From positions 852,098,760-852,162,759 of the forward strand of contig NC_090447.1 in assembly GCF_031143425.1 (NCBI RefSeq): a stretch of DNA of 64,000 bases, in the 5' to 3' direction. Positions within the stretch are counted from its first letter, which is position 1, and every line of letters starts with the position of its first letter. The translations under genes were made by a program, and so were the position numbers. This DNA is from Pleurodeles waltl (taxonomy: Eukaryota; Chordata; Amphibia; Caudata; Salamandridae). The notes below the pieces were generated by a model. That model saw only the letters and a program-made list of their open reading frames with translations. It had not been told where the DNA came from and ran no database searches. Of the stretch, positions 57,263 through 64,000 are shown one piece after another.

Positions 57263-57774
57263 GTGTAGACGACACCATGTTATATTGTCTGCTGAGTGGT
57301 TGGGTTCATTTTGTGACGTCATAAACAGCACATTAAAATAGGGAAATACTTTGCGTGCGTGTGAGGCAAATTTGTATAGTGGATCTTAATGCGCAGAGAG
57401 AAACTGTACTGATTTAGCTATTACCCTTTGCAGGTCGAGGTCTCATCAGAAGTATTTGTAAACTTTCTTGCATGATTGAAACTGTTCATTCTTTAGCAAA
57501 GCAGACAAAGGTTATTGCATTGTATTTTGTATGCCTGTAATATTTCAAAGCAAGTGTGCGTGCAGATTGTAAAGAAGGGAAAACTGCTGCAAGGAGCGAG
57601 ATCTACGTCACAGTGTGCCACAATGGTATAGGTTTGGATGGTGTGGTACCGTACTGCTATTGTTAGGCAACGTCAGGGTGCAGGGCTGAAATTGGTGGTT
57701 GTGTCAGAGCAAAAGTTTGTGGATATGGCATTATTTGTAATCAAGTTGGAATATTGTGAAAAGTTTTGAAACAT

Positions 57775-59842
57775 GAAATTCTTTAAAGTTATACAAGAGA
57801 TGTTTAGAGGAGATGTTCATATTCCCAGAAGGGAGGGAGAAGTGGCATCTCTGTAAGGTACTCCAGGTCATTATATGGTGATTAATGTAGAGCTTCATAC
57901 ATTTATTTGCTTGGTGTATGATACAAGATCACAGACTTGATACAAGATCACAGACAAGGATGGTCCACTAAGCTTCCCGCAATATGGCACATTTAATTTG
58001 AGGATTATTGAAAATTTGAGGAAAGGGTTATATGAAATGAAGCCCCCTCCTAGACTTGTACAATGTGAAGTACTTAATGCTCGGGAACATACTGCTCATG
58101 CGAGAGAAAGAAAAAGATCAGGACAGAGTGAAGAAAGCTGTGCCTACTTATGGAGATGCTAGATGGGATGCTGAACAGAAAAGGTGGAGAACTGGTATGA
58201 TAGAAGGAATTATATTGTATCCAGCTTCGATAGTATGTATCCAGCTTCGATGGCAGATGCAGCTGAGGAAGAAGGAGAAAAGAAAACAACTCCGAAACTG
58301 AAAGAGCGGAAACAAAAAGAGCCTGATGAGATGAGTATGGCCAACAATCAACGCTCTGGAGATAGCCTTTTGGATGTGTTACTTTCCGAACGCCCATCTC
58401 CTTATAATGAAGTTAGGGATGGAAGTGGAAATCAGACTGTTGGTGGTAGTGGTCTGACTAATGTCATGACTGCTCCAACTAAGATGACCCCTAGTCCTGT
58501 GGGAGTTACTTTCACTAGTGTACCCTGTGACTTAAGAAGCAAAGGTTTGAGAGAATGTGCCCCAGTTGATCCTACTGCAATTAATGTTGATGCTCTTACA
58601 GTCCCAGTTACTACAGACCCTGTAGTTCTATGTATAAAACAGAAGGCTCTGGGAGAAATACATACAATTTGACTGTACCCAATAATGCTGAAAGGCAGAG
58701 CAGAGTTCCAAAAGCTTCAGGCAATAGGGAGTTTGCTCATTTAGTTTCAACACACACTAGCACTCAATGTAGAGCGAGTGCAACTTTGGATATGTCAAGA
58801 TGCAGTTCGATAGGTACATATCAAAAGATACCGACATATAATACTTTTCAATAGGAATCACCTTTGAATTTGGGAAATGGTGCACAGGGAAGTGATTCCG
58901 CACCTAAAATTCCTGTGGTGACATGATCCATTAGTGTGAAAGAGATAGATGACTGAGTACAACTCTTTTATGGACACACTTAATCTAAGGAGAGTACTAG
59001 TTCAGAAGTGAGTCAGGGAAACCTTCCATCCATATCAAGAGAGAAGACTTTAAAGGTGGCATAGATGACAATAAAATTGGATGCAATGATTGTTGAAAAT
59101 CTTGGTTTGGAACAGCTAGAGACTTATCAAGAAGATGAGCTTGCATTCATGTTAGGGATATTACTAAGCAAGCGGGCCAAGTTAGAACATTGGGAAGTAG
59201 AATGAATTAGACAAGTGGGAGACCAAATGGGTGAAAAAGAAAGAGGTGAAGAAACCTTCTGGTGAACCGTCACCAATTGGAGCAGAGGGAGGTGTTACAA
59301 CCTTTCTCTTGAGGGAAGTGCCTGGCAGTGATTATGTTCATGTGCTGTGGAGTCGAAGTGATCTTGCATCATTTACCAATGATTTCCCAAAGTTGCAAGA
59401 GAAGCCAGTGGAATGGTATCAACAGGTAGAAAGGTTTGTGAAAATTTCACAGGTGTTATGGATTGATTTGAATACATTGTTTGACATTGTTATTCAAAAT
59501 GACTTGTGGACTGAGTGTAAAATAGCTGTTCAGTGGCCAAAAATCAAAACCGACTAGGAACATAGAAACTAAGGGTCCTTCACCATTGGTGATGAAGAAA
59601 TATCAGGAGGTCATGAGCTTCCTTAAAGGGCAGGTACCTCTTCAAGGTGCTGATTGGGTCAAGACTGATAGAACAACTCAAGAACCAAAGGAGTCGATCC
59701 ATGCTTACTATGAAAGACTGTTACAAGCATTTAAACAGTATATGGTATGCAGACTTTCGAGGCTAAAGATATGGAACATTTTGTGCCAATGTTTGCGACA
59801 GCATTAGGGCCAGAGAAAAGTCTAATGGTTAAGCAGCATTTA
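57775..59842 (+). pseudogene. Endogenous retrovirus-like gag remnant
   Basis: Plus-strand frames show a gag-type layout. A matrix-like start near 57775 with FPQYGTFNLRIIENL (57978) and a PPP stretch is followed by a long polar, Pro/Thr-rich middle (58184-58672). A capsid-like part begins about 59280, with SDLASFTNDFPKLQ (59355), a tryptophan-rich helix segment (59450-59520) and EPKESIHAYYERLLQAFKQY (59690), which resembles the QxPxE----YY-RL---F box of gamma/epsilon-like retroviral capsids. Several stops and frameshifts separate these parts. No nucleocapsid, protease or pol follows because the second large Harbinger begins at 59843. It is an old inactive copy. Assignment to a retroviral class is tentative. 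Confidence 0.55.
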
Positions 59843-60275
59843 GGCTCTCAATAAAATCCTGACGGTCGGTGATAAAGCAGCGGTAACCAAAATGGAATTA
59901 TGATCACGGCGGAAACCGCTCAGACAGACAGCCACTTTAACACACCGACCGCCACGGCGGAATCAACAAGCACCATGGCAGTAACCACCAACAGCCAGGA
60001 GGAAGACAATGTACCGCCCACACTATTAGGACCAGCCTATCTGCCACCTTTTCCGTGGCGGTACCAAAGACATCAAAAGCATGGCAGAAACACTGCACAG
60101 AAGTCAGAGGACTCACCTGTGGAGACTCAGGGAACAACCATGACACCATGGAGCACGAGCTGCAATATTTCCGATGCTCGTCTACCTTCTGCTGCATTAT
60201 AAACATCAATGCTGGTGAAGACAACCACGGTGAGTACTGTTGCCTAGCACACCAGGGATGGGGGAGGGAAAAGAG

Positions 60276-60311
60276 AGACACACACACGCAACACACACAC
60301 ACACCCAACAC
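60276..60311. repeat. CA-rich microsatellite
   Basis: A run of cacacacacgcaacacacacacacaccc. The matching place in copy 1 (about 43653) has only short gacacacacata, so the run grew in this copy. Confidence 0.8.
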
Positions 60312-60992
60312 CTTACACACAACCAGATGCACAAACATTACATATACACCCCGTACTCCTCAGGAATAATGCAAGGACAAAATGATCTGAAGAAAGTGAG
60401 TGTAATACAAAAAAATAACATGAATAAGTGCATCAAAATACAAACATATATACATATTTACTAATGTAGAGACACTACCCAGTCCTCAATGTCCGTGGGC
60501 CAGAGGGCCACAACACATAGGCCAAGGCCCCATCTCACTCATGCAACAACACGGAGAGAACACTGCAGGGGCATCAGGTCAAAAATACACAGGTAGCTCA
60601 GAGGGATGGGTAATGGGGGGGGCACCTCAGCCAGAAGATGGTACAACACCACTGGTTCTGGAGGGGGCAACATGCCCTGTGCGCTGTCATGGGGAGTGCA
60701 AGACCATAGTCTTTCAAGTGGGTGGTTTGCCCACTGCTTGGTCCTGGGGAGTGCAAGGCCACCGTCTCTCTGGTGGATGGCTTCTTCTACTGGTTCTGAA
60801 GGGGGCATTATGCCCAATGTGCTTCATCCTGGGAAGGATGGGGTGAGTGGATGGCTTCTCCACTGGTTCTGGAGGGGGCATTGTGCCCTGTGATGCAGAT
60901 CTTGGGGAGTGCAAGGCCACAGTCTCTCACCTCGGTGTCAGAACCAAAGGATTTGCAGGGGCCAGGACGCACAACAGCCCATGGAGGCAGGA

Positions 60993-63843
60993 CTACACAC
61001 TGTCCGCCGGCAGAGACGGCTGCTCAGTGGTGGCAATGGTGGTGCTGGAGTCGGGTCTGGCAGTGGTGGGGGTAGACTCCAGCCCATCCCCTGCAGCCTC
61101 GGACTGTTGCCCACTAGGGCTGCTGCTGCTGGCAGTGGTGCTGGTGGCAGTGCTGGCACTGGTGGGGGGAGGCTCCAGCCCATCCCCTGCAGCCTCCGTC
61201 GCCTGCCCACTGGAGCTGTTGCTGCTGGCACTGGTGACTGTGGTGGTGCTGGCAGTGATGCTGGTGGAGGTGCTGGCGGTGGTGCTGGTGGCGGTCCTGG
61301 CAGTGGTGGGGGGAGGCTCCAGCCCTTCGCTTGCAGCCTTGAACGGCTGAACCACCATGGTTGATGGTGGGTGCTCTGAATGAGTCCCAGCACAAGACCT
61401 CCTGTCCTTCCTGCCTGCTGTTACAGGCTCCTTGTCCTTACTGTCAACAGCCGGGGATTGCCCCTTGCCCTTCCTAGTTGCTGCTGGTTGTGCCTCCTTG
61501 CCCTTCCCTGTCGCAGCTGGTGGTGCCCCATTCACCTTCCTTGAAGCACCTGGTGCAGGCACCCTTTCATTGTTGCTGCCTGTTGCCCAGGATCCTCTCC
61601 CACCTGCAGTAGCTGTCAACACCACTGTGGCCATGGACTGGGTGGCTAAGGTGCTCGCCTGGGCTCTGACCACCCCGGCATGACATGAAGGACAGGGGGA
61701 GTGGCGGGGAAGAGTTCAACGGTGGAGAGGAAAAGCTTCTTAGGGACATTGGGGCGGGAAGAGGGTGAAGGTTTGGGAGTGGAGGAAGAGGAAGTGGTTG
61801 TAGGAGGTGTCTGTCTGCTGTGTTTGGGTGCAGGTGCATGGGCTGGATGCTGTTGTGAGGTGGATGACTGTTGGGTGTCTGAGTGCTTGAGTTTGTGTAC
61901 TTTGGGAGGAGGGGGCACAGACATAGTGGGAAAGGACACAGGGGACGTGTGCATGAATGTGTGGGTGGTGACTGTCAGTGAGGGGTGTGTAGTGATAGGT
62001 GTGATGGTGATGGTGATAGTGGATGAGGATGTAGTGCATGCAGGTGTGAGTGTAGATGCAACTTTGAGGGAGGTGGACGATGAGGAGGAGGGGGACACAG
62101 TGGAGGCAGTGGATGATGGTATGTCTGCATCGGGATGGTGTTTGTGTGAGTGCCTGTGGGATGATGTGTAGTGCTTGTGTTTGCCTGAACCACTCCTGTG
62201 TGTTATCTTGTGTGCATGCTGGTCTGCCTGTGTGCTTGGGATAGGTTGAGGTTGAGCGGAATGGGATTGGGTAGAGGAAGTTGGAGGGGGAAGCTAGAAA
62301 CAGGGACACTGGCTGTCATCAGGGAGGAGGCCAGAGCCTGGTTTGATCTCTGTTGGGCCTCCATGACAGAGTGAATGCCCTCCAAGAATGCATCTGTTTG
62401 TTGCAAATGGGCTGCCAGCCCCTAGATGGCATTCACAATGGTTGACTGCCCAACAGAGATGGATCTCAGGAGGTCAATAGCCTCCTCACTCAGGGCAGCA
62501 GGGCTGACTGGGGCAGGGCCTGAGGTGCCTGGGGCGAAGGAGATGCCCACCCTCCTGGGTGAGCGGGCACAGGAAACACGCTGAGGGGCTGCTGGGAGGA
62601 CAGTGCTGGAACGGGGGTGGTGGCTGTAGCTGTAGTTGGGGTGGGGACAGAGGTGTCCACCACCACCAGGGAGCTTTCATCAGAGGAGGTATCACTGTCA
62701 GAACTGTCCCCTCCAGTCTCCGCCGTGGTGCTCCCCTCACCCTCCTTCCCACTGGTGCCCTCACCGTCAGTGGATTCTGCCTCCTGGACCATGTGGGATG
62801 CAGCTCTTCCCGTCACCAGTGCGTCTGCCCCTCTGCCAGATGATGCTAATGCACATAAAGACAGGGTGACAAAACAAAAAGGGGGAAGGGAGACAAAGGA
62901 TACCCTTGGTCAATGGCGGCAACAACACCACCATTGGCGTACATGACACACACACCAGGGAACAGCCCTACTCACTAGGCAATGCACTAACAGTCACAAT
63001 GCTAGTCACCAGCCCATGGACAGGGATACCTAACACCAATTGCAGCATACCTGAGACCTACAGACGCCTGCCCAGTAGTGGTTGCCTACTACCTTGGTTG
63101 GAGGAGGTTTACATCAGACCCTGCCCAACATGGGACCTACCCTGCAATGTTCGGCCTGGCCTAGGGGCATCCACAGGCCCACATCCCCCACCCGGATGCC
63201 ACCCCACCACACGCAAGAAATATATTGGGGCAGTGTACTCACCCCTTGGTGGCTGCTGTGATACCCCCAAGTGCCCATCCAGCTCCAGATAGGCCAGCAC
63301 CAGTATACAGGCCATCAGGGGGGTCAGGGTACGATGGGCACCCCTTCCTCGTTGGGAGGCCATCCCCAGCTGGGCCTCCGCCGTCTTCTGTGCCCAGCGT
63401 CTCAGGTCCTCCCATGCTTTCTGACAGTGGGTGCTCTGCCTGCCATAGACCCCCAAGGTCCTCAAGTCCTTGGCGATGGCACACCATATACCCTTTTTTG
63501 ATGGGCGCTGACCTGCAGAGAAATACACATACGAAAAGGTATCACTCAGATGTCCTGTCTGTTACACTCATCTTCCACCATAGCCTTTACATCCCCTTAT
63601 GCACAGACACTGCCCACCATACATGCATCATGCTGCCAGGGCCCTTCCACCAGCCCCCCCTACATGTGGCCCTCACAAACAGCACTCCATGCATTCATGC
63701 CCCATGCATCGTGCTCACTGTGAACTCACCTGTTGGTCTGGAGGCCCATACAGCATTCAGTACTGGGGTAGGACCCCATTCACCGGTCTATCCAGCTCTG
63801 CAGCAGTAAAGGCAGAGGCCCTTTCCCCAGTGACACGAGCCAT
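60993..63843 (-). pseudogene. Harbinger Myb-like protein 1, copy 2
   Basis: Same exon layout as copy 1: exon 1 at 63843-63730 (ATG, then gtgagt), exon 2 at 63512-63243, exon 3 from 62845. Exon 1 has an in-frame stop after VLPQY (TGA where copy 1 has CGC). Exon 2 is 1 bp shorter than in copy 1 within the A run after the first CAT codon, a frameshift. Exon 3 is more complete than in copy 1. It holds an acidic, Ser/Thr-rich stretch (GGDSSDSDTSSDESS), Pro-rich sequence, then ISVGQSTIVNAI, LAAHLQQTDAFLEGIHSVME and QQRSNQALA, a conserved amphipathic helix. The tail continues with Ser/Thr/Pro/His-rich and Lys/Ala-rich segments and the GLEPPPT repeats to 60993. Together the two copies define the protein; neither is intact. 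Confidence 0.7.
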
Positions 63844-64000
63844 GGTTGGTTCCAGACACCGGTCACAGCAGCACTTTCAGTGTAGGTCCTCTCCTGTTGA
63901 AGGTCAGGTAGCAAGTGAGTGAACAGATAGAAAACGGCGGTCATGTCCGCGGCGGTGCGTACTGTCACCGCTGGCGTACAACATCATTGGCCACAGTAAC

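Larger units (their letters stand above)
59843..64000. mobile_element. Large Harbinger transposon, copy 2 (runs off the window)
   Basis: The left end ggctctcaataaaatcctgac corresponds to ggccctcattacaaccctgg of copy 1 and is preceded by tta (59840-59842), a Harbinger-type target triplet. From there sequence order follows copy 1 closely: hexamer-rich subterminal part, the lead-in to the tandem repeats, the Ser/Pro-rich tail, and the three Myb-like protein 1 exons to 63843. The divergent gap continues to the window end. The transposase and second Myb gene should lie beyond 64000. It lacks the 1.75-kb insertion and the repeat expansions of copy 1, but keeps about 300 bp of exon 3 that copy 1 lost. 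It sits inside a retroviral gag remnant, so it inserted later than that. Confidence 0.8.

Overview
This 64 kb window reads as non-genic DNA from a very large vertebrate genome. I recognise no host gene, rRNA or tRNA. Almost everything I can name is a mobile element or its remnant. PIF/Harbinger DNA transposons and their short derivatives dominate, with L1-type and L2/CR1-type LINEs, an APE-type LINE, a DIRS element, LTR-like elements and a retrovirus-like gag remnant. From general knowledge this mix, above all many Harbinger-related short elements, fits a salamander, most likely a newt such as Pleurodeles. That assignment is an inference.

Layout. 0.47-3.24 kb: a 2.76 kb TG...CA element with a 5-bp target duplication and no coding capacity. 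6.0-7.4 kb: two oppositely oriented short elements. 7.7-8.25 kb: a GC-rich palindromic repeat. 10.3-11.2 kb: a long-armed inverted repeat. 11.2-12.2 kb: an old relative of the first element. 12.2-18.5 kb: an L1-type LINE split by a short element and a DIRS retrotransposon. 18.5-24.6 kb: more short inverted-repeat elements and an L2/CR1-like fragment. 24.6-35.5 kb: a decayed Harbinger transposase followed by a decayed Myb/SANT-like partner gene, both invaded by short elements. 35.5-39.2 kb: a broken APE-type LINE. 39.4-40.05 kb: a 632-bp insertion with a 22-bp target duplication. 40.5-42.5 kb: a GC-rich short element and a Myb-type last exon on the minus strand.

43.19-53.30 kb is the most interesting object: a 10.1 kb Harbinger transposon bounded by similar termini and 3-bp TTT duplications. 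It carries three gene remnants: Myb-like protein 1 (minus, three N-terminal exons plus a Ser/Pro/His-rich tail), the DDE transposase (plus, with a recognisable intron) and a second, different Myb/SANT protein (minus, two exons). Proteins 1 and 2 flank the transposase, and protein 1 and the transposase are divergently arranged. A second copy starts at 59.84 kb inside a retroviral gag remnant and runs off the window end, so exons, deletions and tandem-repeat copy numbers can be compared.

53.3-59.84 kb holds a short element, another type of Myb/SANT gene remnant, two LTR-like segments and the gag-like remnant.

In established Harbinger biology the transposase (DDE nuclease) and a Myb-like protein act together, the Myb-like partner helping nuclear import and binding of the termini. 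Here every coding unit has stops, frameshifts, deletions or insertions, so none of these copies looks autonomous. Boundaries given as approximate rest on reading by eye.
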